Origin: Simmondsia chinensis
Taxonomy: Eukaryota; Streptophyta; Magnoliopsida; Caryophyllales; Simmondsiaceae
NCBI GenBank assembly: GCA_018398585.1
Contig: JAGTTD010000007.1
Location: 8,459,320-8,523,319, forward strand
DNA: 64,000 nt
Direction of reading: 5' to 3'
Under the pieces are notes generated by a model. It saw nothing but the letters and a program-made list of their open reading frames with translations. It did no database searches and was not told where the DNA came from. The stretch's first letter is position 1. Each line of letters begins with the position of its first letter. The position numbers and the translations under genes were made by a program. This document shows positions 11,590-25,000 of the stretch, one piece after another.

Positions 11590-12391
11590 ATAAACAAGCT
11601 AAGGGTGGTTGGTCGCTAACTTGAGAGGAATTAACCCCTCTATATGAATATATCTTAGAAGAAAATGTTAAGCCTTCTAGGGAGATGAAAAGAAGGCTTA
11701 ACCTGAACATGAGGGAGGTGGTTAAGAAGGAGGTCATGAAGCTGCTAGATGAAGGTATTATATACCCAATTTCTGATAGTCCCTTGGTGACTCCGATTCA
11801 AATAGGTCCTAAGAAGTCGGGAATCACAATGGTTACAAATGCTAAGGGAGAACTGGTTCCTATGTATACCAATATAGGATGGAGAGAGTGTGCATTGACT
11901 ATAGTAAGTTACACTCCATAACAAGTAAGGACCACTTCCTCCTTCCCTTTTGGGACCAGATCTTAAATAAAGTAGTGGAATAGGCTTATTATTATTATTT
12001 TCTGGATGGTTACTTAGGGATGTCTAGGTCCTGTTTCACCTTGAGGATCAGGAGAAAATGGCGTTCACTTATCCTTTTTGGTAAGTTCGCATATCGAAGG
12101 ATGGCCTTTGGTACCCGCTACTTACCAGCGATATATGATGCTCATCTTTTCTAATATGTCGGACCATTACCTAGAATTTATTATGGATGAATTTCTATGT
12201 TTAGGTTGTCTTTTGATGAATGCCTTGCTCACTTGAACCTTGTTTACAGAGTTGCGAAGAATACAACATGGTGCTCAGCTGGGAGAAGAGCCATTTCATG
12301 GTTCAGCAGGGTATGGTGTTAGGACATGTGGTATCAACAGCGGGTATCACTGTAGACAAGGCCAAGGTGGATTTAATTGCCAACCTTCCTC
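11590..12391 (+). pseudogene. Athila-like reverse transcriptase, first part
   Basis: Fragments carry EVVKKEVMKLLDEGIIYPISDSPLVTPIQ, a degenerate PFWDQILNKV...YYYFLDGYLG segment, FGKFAYRRMAFG and a thumb-like EEYNMVLSWEKSHFMVQQGMVLGHVV. The catalytic YxDD box is not readable. The frame ends in VDLIANLP at 12391, where the Angela-like copia is inserted. It resumes as PPTSVKEVRSFL at 28063, so the two pieces were once one domain. Confidence 0.75.
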
Positions 12392-15300
12392 TATTGGAAT
12401 TGGTGTTCTGAAAAATTCAATTAGTTAGTTTTAAATATTAACTAAATGAAACTGTTTTATATTGTCTGATTATATTTTATGAGTTAAATATGCGTGTGAT
12501 TGTTTTTCTAAAATGTTTCATAAGATGGACGTAGTTCAAGATGACATGTCATGTTTGGTTTAAGTAGTAAATGAGATTGGACCACAAATTGACTTAGACC
12601 AGACTAGTAATATGTTATCAACGTATGTTCATAATTGGTGATAAGTTTGGACCACTTGTCTGAAAAGACTATAATGTGTTACTTTTGATGACTTGTCTTG
12701 GTCATGTGGATATGGATTTAAGAGTTGTCTATATGATTGGAATAGTGAGCAATACCAGTTGAATTATTTGTTTTTTTACTGTTATCAGAAATAATTAATT
12801 CCGTAAGACGATAATTCTAAATCTAGGAAATAGTTTGAACTCGTGCATGGATTATTTGTTGCTTTGATATGCTCAAAGGATTAGTGTGTTGACTTAAATC
12901 TTACGTGTGTTAGGTAACAACATGAAGTGTAGCGTGAATAGTATTTTATATGGAATCTATAGTCTCTAACGAGATAAAGATGTCTCTTTAGTTGACTCGC
13001 AAATATACGAACAGATTCTAGAATCTTTGGCCAAAGTATTCCATATGTTTGACATTTGGAATTAATACGAAAATTGTTTTTGTATTATTGAATTGTTCTA
13101 AAAGAGAGAGTTGGGAAATACGACGAGAGGTGTGATAAAAGTAACAATAGTAGTTAAATTTACTTTTGCTTACGGTATCTAATAGAGGAGCTAATTGTCA
13201 TAATAAAAGTTGTTTGGAAAATTTTTCAGTGAATATATTTAATTCTAGCATGTGGTAAAACTTATTTAGTGGAATTAAGTTTTACTAAATGGTAATTGAT
13301 GTGATTTTAAAGGTTGTTTTAAAACCGTTTACTCCTAAACATACAAGATTGTTGTAGCTTTGTTGGGTATGCAGGTCATATCCACAAGGAATCAGTGTCG
13401 AGTCAGACTTGATGCCTAATGAACAATTGAAATCTGTTTTGTGGGTTGAGTCAAGTGATTTAGTACGCAAAGGAAATTAAAACAATAGAAAGAGATGTCA
13501 ATTTGATTCAGGTTAGTCAAGGGAGTGAATTCTGGGTAGCTCTACTCGTATCCCGTCATTATATTTTACTTAGGATTATGATTCAGAGGACTTAGGCTAC
13601 AAGCTCTAGACTTAGATTAATATAAATTAGCGCTTAAGGTAATGAACTAGTCTAAAGGCATAACCTGTCTAATCACCCTAAGTGTAGTCTAGGTTATCTC
13701 TTTAGCAGTACTTAATTCCTTTGTTACTCCTAATTCAATATTAACTGTATAAAAGATTATGTTTATGGTTGGGTACAACCTCAACTATGACCATGCATGA
13801 AAACCTGTTATGTTATGGTCTAGGCTATAAGCACAAGATTACACGCTAAAAGCTGGAGATCTAAACATGGCTACAAGCACACACAAAGAAATACCAAGTA
13901 ATCATGAATAATTCCTCACAGGGGTGCGAATATAGCATAACTAAATCATCGTCATAACAAAATACAAAACTGGGATACGGAAGGCTAGCCGTCCTTCATC
14001 CCTAAACTAAAAACATCTACTCCTCCATTGGAGTTTTACACATCATAAAATCTAATAAAAAGAATAACAATGAGTAAAATTTGGAAGCGAAGACTCCCTC
14101 AATCTGTGTTGACATTGATCTGAGCTTGAATCCTCCCAGTACTCTAACCACCTGCTCTTCGGCATTTGAGAAACTAATGAAACTCGTAGCGGCTTCGCGA
14201 AGGAGAGGAGGAGAGGAGACGTGCAAAAAAAGTTCCAAAAATAGGTGTCACCCCTATTTATTTATAGGGGGTCATGGTTTGGGCACACTCTGGTGCCCCC
14301 CGATTTATCGCCCGCCCCCTTTTATAGTTTACGCAGTTAATTTAAAACGCGTGTAACTTTTGATCCGTAAGAAGTTATGGGCCAAATTATATTTTGAATC
14401 ATGCTCTGGAAGAGATCTACATGATATCGATGGTTTCATTAGTGGAATTTGAAATTATTTGGTCATAAATACTCTTCTTTTAACCTTTTGCTCATTTTAA
14501 GCTTCGTCAATTGCAACAATACATGGTCAATGAATTGACGCGCCCAAGGGAGGACTCTTTTCAACCGAATCTTCACCCGATGGGTACTTCATTCTCACAT
14601 GTGGTCGGATTTTTCAAAGTAGTCTTTAAATATGCCTCAATTACGCTTGATTTCATCACTTTTTAACCACTGTTTTCTCTGTTGTACTACATGCCTAAAT
14701 GTACCTAGATTGCAATAAAACACACATGTAAAGCCGAATATGTTGCAAAAATGAGGAATAAAATATGTAAATATAAGGCACATCAGTAATCAATAGTTAT
14801 CATGAGATGATAATCAAATTTGACTCATTTGGAGCTATAGTTAGATGGTCCCTAAAATCCCTTTACAAACCTCAATTTAAGCATTATTTGAAAATATTTA
14901 TAAGCATGAGATGAATATTTATTTATGAGATAAATATATTTTTATGCTAAACAAATATTAGTGAGATGAATATATAATACGAAAAATTTTTATGAACGCG
15001 CGGGGAGACAACTCTATTGAAAGGGGGGCACATGCTGGGCAAATAAAAAAAGAAAAACAGCGACCACTTGTTTACGCGTTAGATACACGAAAAAGAGAGC
15101 TGAGGTCCGGGTGACGTCACCAGGCCCTTTTTCATTTGTATATAAGTGAAGAGAGAGCCATGAGTTTTTAAGCGATGATCTAGGGTTTTAAAACCTAGTT
15201 TTCTCCCACTGATGAAAACCCTAAAATTATTTTAGGGATTTTCTAAATTATTGTTCAGCCTAATTTTTCTATAAAATTTTTTTTTGGAAAGATTGAAAAG

Positions 15301-15702
15301 AAAAATTTTATTCTAAAATTTTTCGTAGAATAAATATTTTTGGGAGCCCACACTCTTGGTACTAGAAGAGGTCATTGCGAAGAAGACCTTGAGGTGTCAA
15401 GGTATTCTTCTAATTTAGATCTTCAAGTCGATGTTGGGATTCGAGCCTCACGTATGTCTAAATTAAGTAGTTGATATTTAATTTGTGTTCTTTTATTTCG
15501 TTTGTTCTACATCCTTGTTTATGCTTGTTTGATTAGATGATTTTGTTTGTCATATCATAAACCTATTAGAGTAATATCTAGATTTAATTAAATAGTTTAA
15601 TTAGATCAGGAAATTAGATTTAAAATTAAGAATTTTAAATTGATTTTCTGCTACGCCCACTCAAGCTGTTGAGGGAAATATTTTTGAAATATGTACCCAA
15701 CA
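12392..15702 (+). repeat. 5' LTR of the Angela-like copia
   Basis: It begins TATTGGAATTGGTG and ends ATGTACCCAACA. Without the nested solo LTR and one duplication copy it is about 1.8 kb, close to the related single LTR at 59383-61112. A TATA-like TGTATATAAG near 15137 is shared with the 3' copy near 27523 and is the likely core promoter of the element. Confidence 0.78.
13297..14785 (-). repeat. Solo LTR of an Athila-type element (1489 bp)
   Basis: It begins TGATGTG and ends CACATCA, with a perfect 5-bp duplication gtaat at 13292-13296 and 14786-14790. Read on the minus strand it is homologous to the Athila-like 5' LTR at 5222. There is no internal region, so it arose by recombination between the two LTRs of a full element. 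The surrounding Angela-like LTR continues unbroken on both sides, as the copies at 21190 and 60300 show. Confidence 0.87.
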
Positions 15703-15717
15703 ATTAGTACCAGAGCC
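15703..15717 (+). other. Primer binding site of the Angela-like copia
   Basis: ATTAGTACCAGAGCC directly follows the 5' LTR. It resembles the complement of the initiator Met tRNA 3' end (TGGTATCAGAGC). Confidence 0.6.
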
Positions 15718-16589
15718 AACTCTGAATACGCTAATGATTGACATTAAAAATATCAGGTTTGATAAAATTAGAGTATGTAGAATTACGAAAATATGAAATT
15801 AGAGATTTCATTAAAGGAGAAAGACAATCCTGAATATTGTTGCAAAAGTATTTAATAGCAAGATTGAAAGTTCATTACAGTTTTAAATCATTTTAAACTT
15901 TAGATAAGTTATGATTCAATCAAGAAGCATATTTTTAAATCAAGTCTAATGAGATTAGATTTTGAACCAAAGTATAAAATATTCAATTGTTGAATATTTC
16001 ATGATAATCTAAAGCAAAGAATATCTAATAGGATTACATGTTCAGTTTACGATCTAATGAGATTAAGATTGTATTTAATTATTTATATATTTATTTATTT
16101 AAAAAAAAATAGAAAGTCTGTGCCCAATATTCATTTTTTATCATAATTCAAAAATAAATAAATAAATAATCAATCAATTAAGATGATATTCTAATTAAGA
16201 TTATATGATAATCTTTTTTAAAAGAGTTTAGAAAAAAATTTAATTGTGCCAGCTTTTTGGCCTTAAATGTTGTTATTCAAATTGTTTGATAACATGACGT
16301 TTGTTAAATTTTAGTTTACGCTTTCAATATTATTTAAATGAGTTAAATATCATTTACGATATGAATAAAGTAATAAGGCCATATAACTTGGTGAAATATT
16401 TGATTTCGTTGAGTGGGAGAATTTTTTCAAATAGATCTAATATGATTAGATACTTAAAAAGTTGAATTATTTGAAAGAAAAATTCTTATAATGTATCTAA
16501 TAAGATTAGATGACATAGGTTGGATAATTATAGGAGCCTAATTGGATTAGGGTTTTATTTAATTGTTAAATAAAATTTAGAATGTGATT
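15718..16589 (+). other. Leader and gag region of the Angela-like copia, not readable
   Basis: This very AT-rich sequence is full of GATTAGAT-like repeats (about 15940-16520). No gag frame could be followed, which fits long decay. Confidence 0.4.
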
Positions 16590-17560
16590 CTAATTATTGG
16601 TTATGAGATAATCAAACTCAAAAGAAAGATCCACCACTCAAAATATCAAGTGGGAGCGAGGTATAGGAGTTGTTTGCTTATGGTATTCATTGCTAGTCTA
16701 ATAGTATGGTGGATAGGCGCTACTCCCCAAGGAGGGCGTTTGTTTGCAGAATACAATGTTAGACTTTTTTTTTATGATAGATAAAGGTATGGGAAAGCAG
16801 ATGCGGCCACGCTGACGTGGAGTTTCTTGTTTACTTGTACTAATGTCTAGGTAATGGTATACACTTGACTAAGATAGTATATTAGCCTCCTAGGGAGCAT
16901 TGTGATACTGTCTTAGAGACCAAGGAAGAAACGGTGAGTTGATTATGTTTAGGAAACATATCAATTGAGAATAATTCTCACTTTACTGATAATTTGTTAC
17001 GCCCTCTCCCATGGAGTAATGGGTAGATTGGTTAGCTCATTGTTGCATACATATAGGGAATGGTTATATGGATTCCATGCTTTATTTGTTTGCTAAAATT
17101 ATTAAAAGGTTCATAAGACTCAAAGTATCAAGTAGAAGCGAGCTTCTAAGTGAATGCTTATGACCTTCGTTACCGGTCTAGCAATGTACTAGGTGGGCAC
17201 GACTCCCCAGAAGGAGAGCATTTATTTGTAGAATAAAAGGCTAGATCTCTTGTGATAGATTGAAGCGCAGGAAAAACGGGTGCGGCCACGCCAAGGTGGA
17301 GTATTTTTTGAACTTGTATGGATGTCGAAGTAGCGGGTATACATTTGACTCGGGTCTACATTAGCCTCCCTGAGGAGCTCTATTGTATGACCTTAAAGGC
17401 TGAAGGTAGAGTGGTATATTAAATATATTTAGTAAAGAGTTTATAAGAAAACATATTTATTGAAAAATATTCTCACCCTTATGATATCTCAATTCGGCAT
17501 CAGCGAAGAGGAGTCTGGGGTAGTTCGGTTGAGTCGCCACTACATACATGCAAGGGTAGG
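16590..17560 (+). repeat. Two tandem ~480-bp units
   Basis: Landmarks recur at a constant 479-480 bp offset: ACTCCCC at 16722 and 17202, TGCGGCCACGC at 16802 and 17281, and CAAAATATCAAGTGGGAGCGAG-like sequence near 16640 and 17125. The units are diverged but collinear, so this is an old direct duplication inside the copia internal region, upstream of its integrase. Confidence 0.6.
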
Positions 17561-18879
17561 ATTGTGAACTCCGAACTTTGACAGTTTGCTAAAAGTAGGA
17601 AAACTAATCCTATATGTTATATGACTTATTTTACAGTTTTTATTTAAGATTGATTGTTATCCTATGCATTGCGATCAATAATAGTATGTATGTTACTTGT
17701 CTATTCTACTATGGTTGCTATGATAGTACATGTGGAGCACTAGTAAATGCTTAAGGTCCTCTAATTTTCTGCTAGTATATCTATTAAGTTGAAAAGAACA
17801 TTGAGAACGTTAAACTAGACTAATGAGTTAGTTGGATGCAACATTCAAACATTAGATGTTGAATGTGTTCAAGTATTACATACTTGACTTGTCAATTATA
17901 TGATCAGATACTTAAAAGAAGTGTTTGATTAGAGAACTGAAACCATGAGAATAGCTAATGAGAGAGATGATCGACACATGATTGCGTTAGGAATATTCTG
18001 TTCAAGAGCATGTCATATGGTGATGGCTTATTTAATTGAACCGGAATTCTTGATGCAAATATTGATAGCCAATCTCAACATGATATGATCCTGACTTGCC
18101 TATCAAGGTCTTTCAATCGGTTTAGGCTGGATACATTGAGTAATAGAGATTGCTCATAATCTGAACTAATGAAAGTACAGTTTGAGAGAAAAGGCGTCAT
18201 AAAGATTAAGGGAAAAGTTTATTTAGTGTAAGCATCTATCTCAGGAATTAGAAACCACTAGAGGATAAAATAAAATATGAGTCAAAATAATTTTGTTTCT
18301 TTTATAAGAGCTCTGGACATTAGTTCTTTAAAAGGGAATTGCCTATGTACTTAGATACTATTGTTGCCAAGACTGGAAAGCCAATATGACAAGGTATTCG
18401 ATATCTTATCTCATCTAGTTTTGATTGGAAGGTAGTTTACTAGTGTCATGATGAATGTGCTTTTAGTAAGGGCATTAAGAGATAGCAGTTTAAGTCGATG
18501 AATGTAGTTTTGATTTTGAGTAATGATCTCAATGTACCAATTTCTTTAGAAATTTGATTTCTATATACTATTTGTTTCGAAATCGTTTGCATTCACTTTT
18601 CAAAAACTATAGACTAATAATCAAGTAAATAAAGTGTTTGTTTAAAAGGTATACTTGAAGATAGTCAACTAATTTTAATCAAAATTATGTTGATGGCAAT
18701 TTATTAGTCTAATACAAGTTAAGTTGTGTAACCATATAAAAGAAGAATTCCCTGAAGATCGTATAGTTTTAAAGTGGCACTTGATTTTAGGTCACATTAA
18801 ACTAGTATAATTCAATATTAGTTTGATTTGTCTAATGGGATCATTAAGTACTAAAATGATAACCGATATGTGAATGGTG
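17561..18879 (+). other. Decayed internal copia sequence
   Basis: By position this should encode gag, protease and the start of integrase. I could not read a convincing domain in any frame; stops are dense. Confidence 0.35.
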
Positions 18880-19245
18880 TTTGAACTAATAGTGACTAAA
18901 AGGGCCTTTAGGAGCAATGGCAGTAGAGCCACTAAGCTGCTAGATCTTGTTCATAATGTTTATGGATTGCTAAAAGTTCAATTGAGCGGAAGCGAATAGT
19001 ATTTCATGAAATGTTTATGAATGACTACTCAACAAGTTGATATATGGATATACCTATGAAGAATAAAGTCTTGAATCACTTAACAAAGAAAAGGAAAAAA
19101 AAAAAAAACAAAAACCTAAAGTCTTGAATCCTTTGAAAGGTTCAAAGAATTGAAGACTAAAGTTGGGATTAGTTAGGTAAATATATCAAGTTACTTTGAT
19201 TAGATCAAAGTGGTGATTTTTGGAGAATTCTTATTTTTTTTTATT
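18880..19245 (+). pseudogene. Copia integrase core, broken
   Basis: One frame reads MTKRPFRSNGSRATKLLDLVH followed by a YGLLKVQL segment; a second gives FMNDYS and a lysine-rich stretch; then comes a decayed RSDRGGE-like motif near 19200. This is the order GAG-pre-integrase, first aspartate region, DDYSR motif and second aspartate region of copia integrases. Stops, frame changes and an A-rich insertion near 19090 destroy it. Confidence 0.65.
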
Positions 19246-19899
19246 ACAAAGAGTTGTAGAAATGATCAATAATGTGTTATTAAATATGATAAGATTCATA
19301 TGACGAGTAACATCTACATATCAAAAGGTTTATTATGAAAGAGGTTTTAGAAAGTGTTCTAAAAGTACAACAGTTAGCCTGTGTAGGATAGATTGGAAGT
19401 ATGAGATACTGTGTCTCTACAGCTTGATACAACTTACAATGTAGATGATGTATTAGAAATATCTCCAACTACGTTATTTTTACACTAAGTACATGAGAGC
19501 TTTAGTGTAGTGGGAGGATGGTCAGCTCTCACCTGACGAATTCATGTCTTTAGTCTTAATATTTAAACATAATGGTGAATTTAATCCTTTAGACTACAAT
19601 GAAACTCATAAGTATAAAGATGTAGACCAATAGGTCAGGGCAATAAAACTTAAGATAAAATAATTGTATTTAAACTAAGTCTGGAAACTTGTAGAGATGT
19701 CAAAAGACATTAAGTCCATTAGATTGGATTTGCATGGATCTACAAGAACAAAGAGTTGAGTGGACGTGAAGGTAGATACCTTCAAGGATGAATTGATGGC
19801 AGTGGGTTATGCTCTAAAGGAAGGAATTGTCTTTGATGAGACCTTCTAGCCTGATGTTATGCTTAAGTCTATAAGGATACTCTCATCTATTATATTTTC

Positions 19900-20640
19900 A
19901 TATGATAAGATATGGAAATGGAAATCAAGACGATGTTCTCTGAATGGTCATCTTGAAAGCTTATGTATACGATACACTAAGACAAGTTTGTTGCCAAGAG
20001 TGAGGAGCATATAGTATCCAAATTGAGAAAGTCTATTTATAGACTTAAATAAGAGTCTTGTTCATTGAATAGTAGATTCGATGATGGGTAATCAAGTCGT
20101 AGGGAGTTGAATAAATGATTAGTGAACCATTACTGTATGAGTAATGTAATAAGAAAGTAGAGACTTTTTAAGTGTTATATATAGATGACATTTTACTCAT
20201 TTAGAACGGCATAGAATTGTTATGAGCTGTTAAGGTTTAATTGTCCAGTCATTTAAAAAGTATAACACCTAAGATGAGCCAATTATATTCTTAGGATCAA
20301 GCTTTTGCGAGATTCAAAGGAAGGGTGTTGATTTTATCATGTGTCATTCGTTTAAAAGGGACTTTAGACATTAAATGTCTGAAATCCGTGTTTACCCTTT
20401 TAGTGGTAGTCATTAGATGGTAAAGAGTAGTATTGTATTGCTTACTTCACTATAGAAGTCGGGCACTTGACATCTATGAAATTGTTAGGTAGACTAGTTG
20501 AGTAAGAAGGTTCATAAAAGATGAAAGCATGTGAGTAACAGAATGGGACAATAAAAGGTTGGTATTGAAGTTTATAGTCAAAGAATTGACAGATCCTTAG
20601 GATATAGTTATGCTATACAAGGCTAAATGGGTTGAGGACA
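19900..20640 (+). pseudogene. Copia reverse transcriptase and RNase H remnant
   Basis: Fragments read LRKSIYRLK (the SIYGLKQ motif, about 20020-20050) and VLYIDDILLI-NG (the YVDDILLI catalytic box, about 20172-20210). A KMSQLYS-DQAF stretch near 20270 corresponds to the KDLGEAxYILG motif. Many stops interrupt. The purine-rich tract and 3' LTR follow directly, as expected for the end of copia pol. Confidence 0.65.
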
Positions 20641-20650
20641 AGTGGGAGAT
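20637..20650 (+). other. Polypurine tract of the Angela-like copia
   Basis: GACAAGTGGGAGAT lies immediately before the TGTTGGAATTGG start of the 3' LTR, the site where plus-strand DNA synthesis would begin. Confidence 0.65.
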
Positions 20651-21440
20651 TGTTGGAATTGGTGTCTTGGACAACCCAATTAGTTAGTTTTAACTATTAA
20701 ATAAATGAAATTATTTTATTTATTTATTGTCTGATTATGTTTTATGAGTCAAACATGTATGTGATTGTTTTTCTAAAACATTCCATGAGCAGGATGTAGT
20801 CCAAAATGACATGTCGGGTTCGATTTGAGTGGTCAATGAGAATGAACCATTTATGGACATAGATCAAACTAGTGATGTTTTGTCAACATATGTTCGTAGA
20901 CAGTGATAAGTTTGGACAATTTATCTGAAAAGACTATAATATGATACTTTTGATGACTTGTCTCGGTCATGTGGATAGCGATCCATGAGTATTATGTTGG
21001 TGTTGTCTATGTGATTGGAACACTACGTGTGAGAAATGTAACAATAATAGTTAAAATTACTTTCTGCTCATGGATATCTAATAGAGGGGTTATTATCGTA
21101 ATAACAGTTATTTAGGAAATTCTTGAGTAAATATATTTAATTCTAGAGTGTAGTAAAAATTATTTAGTGAAATTAAGTTTTACTAAATGGTAATAAATTA
21201 TTATCATGAGATGATAACCAGATTTAACCTATTTGGAGGTAGAGTTAGATTGTCTGAGGTCCTTTCGCAGGCCTCAACTTAAGCACTGTTTGAAAATTTT
21301 AAAAAATAAATTTACGAGATAAATTATTTATCTATGAGATAAATAAATTTTTATGCTAAAAAATATTCATGAAATAAATATATAATACAATAAATTTTTT
21401 TGCACGCGCCTGGAGGTAGCTCTATTGAAAGGGTGCATAC

Positions 21441-21993
21441 TGTCACGGGATGACACGTTCTCTATGTCAAAACCGCGATGCCACTCGACTTCACCCCGAA
21501 AGTACCTCGTCAGAGTCAGGCAACCCCGAACCCAAGTATAACAATACCCCGGTTTTATGTTGGAAAAATATTATAATGGAAGGTAAAGAGGAAAAGAAAA
21601 TGCACGGTTGAGAGAAAGGGAAAGGGAGAGAAAATATGACTCAAGTGATTTGGTTGGGAATTGGATGGGTCATCCCATTTGCATTACCTCTATTTATACA
21701 CAATTAAAGGAAAGACAAAAAAGTAAAAAGTATGTACTATGTGTCTACTTGTCCCCCCCCCCCTAGCCGTACAACATGTAGTAGGGTAGGGTGGCTCATT
21801 AATTCATCTAAGTCAACTTACCCTAAAAAGTGAAGCAAGGGTAGATGGGAGAGGGTGGCTCACGGTCCCCTTTGTCCCAAGTAAGCTTGCTCCTTACAAA
21901 ATGATGCTAAGTACATGCTATAACGAAAAATACATCGAGAGTTAAAAGCGGAAAATTACATAAATAAATATCGCAAAAAGTCGGTGGGTGACA
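21441..21993 (-). repeat. 3' LTR of the chromovirus (553 bp)
   Basis: On the minus strand this is the downstream LTR. A TATA-like TATAAATA (21698-21691, minus strand) and a C11 run are shared with the other copy. Confidence 0.95.
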
Positions 21994-22006
21994 CTCTCCC
22001 CCACCC
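21994..22006 (-). other. Polypurine tract of the chromovirus
   Basis: On the minus strand GGGTGGGGGAGAG sits directly against the 3' LTR. Confidence 0.85.
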
Positions 22007-22031
22007 AAGCCATTGTCGCCCTCGACAATGT

Positions 22032-25000
22032 CTACTCGGCTTTGAAGGCCTCAATCATGCTCTTGAACTGCCACAGATCCTCTTCCTTCTCCCAAGTGGC
22101 TTCGTGTTCCGGAAGATCCTTCCAACGCACCAAGTATTCGGCATACCTCGGCACACCCCTTCGTCTCACAACCCGGTCGGCAAGGATTTCAGTTGCTTCC
22201 TTGTCAAATGATGGGGTCACGGCTGTCGGTGCCCGGTTTGACTCATTCCGGCTTGGATCTTGATCATCCTCTTTGTATGGCTTCAACATGCTCACATGAA
22301 ATACGGGATGGATCTTCATTTGTGGCGGAAGTTCAACACGGTAGGAAACCTTCCCAACCCTAGCAAGAATTGGGTAAGGACCTTCGTATCTACGAACTAG
22401 ACCCTTGTGCACTTTGCGTAGGGTCTTGAACTGGTGTGGCAAGAGTTTTATCATCACCAAGTCCCCGGTTTGGAACTCCAGGAATCTCCTCTTCTTGTCC
22501 GCCCACTTCTTCATCTTGTGTGCGGCTTTATCGAGATGGGCCTTGGCGATGTCTAGCTTCTCGTTCCACCCTTTTGCAGATTGATAGGCGGCGGGGCTAC
22601 TCCCCGTGTACCCAGTTGCAACGGCTTGTGGAGTCAAAGGCTGTTGTCCCGTAACGAGCTCGAAGGGACTAGGACCTGTTGACTCGCTCTTGTGAAGATT
22701 GTATGAAAATTGGGCGATGTCGATCAGTGCTGCCCAATTTCTCTGGTTGGCCCCCACATAATGTCTCAGGTACAGCTCCAGTAAAGCATTCACCCGTTCT
22801 GTTTGCCCATCGGTCTGTGGGTGAAAGCTCGTAGAGTAGTGGAGGCTCGAACCCATCAACTTGAACAGCTCGGCCCAGAACTTACCCGTGAACCTCGGGT
22901 CTCGATCACTAATGACGCTTCTCGGCAATCCCCAATACTTCACAACGTACTTGAGGAACAAACGAGCAGCTTCACTTGCGGTGCAGTCCTTGGGCGCGGG
23001 AATGAATGTCCCATATTTATAGAGTCGGTCGACCACAACCATGATCGACCCATACCCCTCTGATTTCGGCAAAGCGGAAATGAAATCCATGGAAACACTC
23101 TCCCATGGTTGGTTCGGTATGGGCAATGGCTCGAGCAACCCGGCTGGCGTTCTTTGTTCGGCCTTGTCTTGTTGACACACAAGACACGTCTTGACATAGG
23201 CTTCTACGTCGTCCCTCATCCTTGGCCAATAATAATGTTCCTCCAAAAGTGCCACGGTCCTCTCTATTCCCGGATGCCCGGCCCAATGCGAGTCATGACA
23301 TTCCTTGAGAAGGTCCCGCCTCAAGTTTTCCCACCTTGGAACAAAAACCCGGTTGCCCACCGTGAGCAACAGACCGTCTTCGACCCAAAATATCCGCGTC
23401 TTACCCTCGGCAGCAAGTTTCAGCAGGTTCTGGGCTAAGTTGTCCTGGGTCATGCCTTCTCGGACCCTGTTCCGGATGGTCCCGTGGGCGGCACTGATGT
23501 GGGCAAGCATCCCTTTGCGGCTGAGGGCATCGGCCACTACATTGGCCTTGCCCGGTTTATATTCCATCCCATAGTTGAATTCGGCCAGGAAGTCTTGCCA
23601 ACGAGCTTGCTTTGGACTCAACTTTTTCTGATTTTGAAAGTAACTCGTTGCGACGTTGTCGGTTTTTATCACAAACCTCCCTCCGAGCAAGTAGTGACGC
23701 CACACCCTTAGACAATGGATGATGGCTGTCATCTCCTTGTCGTGGGTGGCATAGCGACGCTCGGTGTCGTTAAGCTTCCGAGACTCAAAGGCGATGGGAT
23801 GTCTTTCTTGCATGAGCACGCCCCCAATAGCATAATCGGAGGCGTCAGAGTGGACTTCGAAAGGAAGCTCAAAGTCGGGCAATCTTAGGACCGGCTCCTC
23901 CGTTACGGCTTTCTTCAACCCCTCAAAAGCTCTTTGGCATTTTTCATCCCAATGCCACACGGTCTTCTTTTTGAGCAAATCGGTTAGAGGTGAGGCTTTG
24001 GCGGAATACCCCATGATGAACCTCCGATAGTAGTTAACTAGGCCCAAGAAGGACCTTAGCTCACTAATTCCTCGTGGAGGTTCCCACTCCTCTATGGCTC
24101 GAATTTTGGCGGAATCCATACGAATCCTCCCTTGGCCTATGCGATGGCCAAGGAAAGAAACCTCCTCTTGAGCAAAGGAGCACTTCTCCTTCTTCATATA
24201 GAGTTGGTTTTCCTTGAGTGCTTGGAAAACCTCCTTCAAGTGCTTGACATGCTCCTCCAATGACTCGCTATATATAACGATGTCATCAAGGTAGACGACC
24301 ACAAAGCGATCTAGGAAGGGCTTCAAGACCTTGTTCATCAATGTGCAAAAAGTGGCGGGAGCATTGGTCAATCCGAACGGCATCACTAAGAATTCGTATG
24401 CCCCATAGCGTGTTACACATGCGGTCTTTTGCTCATCCCCGGCCGCGATCCTTACCTGCCAATATCCCGACCTTAAATCAAGCTTGGTGAAGTAGCGGGC
24501 CTTCCCAAGCCTATCGAACAAGTCGGCAACGAGAGGGATAGGGTACTTGTTCTTCACGGTCATCTTGTTAAGGGCTCGGTAGTCAATACACATCCTCAAA
24601 GACCCGTCATGCTTCTTTTGAAATAGGACAGGAGCACCATACGGGGCCTTCGAGGGCCTTATGAACCCGGCATCCAAAAGGTCCTTGAGTTGCCTCCTTA
24701 ATTCCTCCAATTCGGGCTGTGCCATGCGATATGGTGCCATGGCGGGCGGCCTTGATCCCGGCTCAAGCTCGATGTGATGGTCAACTTCCCTCCTTGGTGG
24801 AAGTTGTTTGGGTAGTTCGGGTGGCATAACGTCTTGAAACTCGTTCAACACCTTGCTCACCTGTTCGGGCACCTCCTCATTCACGGTACCCTTTTCTTCT
24901 CTCAAAGCGGCAATATACGTTACCTGCTTCTTACGAACCCCCTTTTTGAGTTGGACGGCCGAGAGCAATTTGGCCTCCATTTTCTCCCTAAGTAAAGGCA

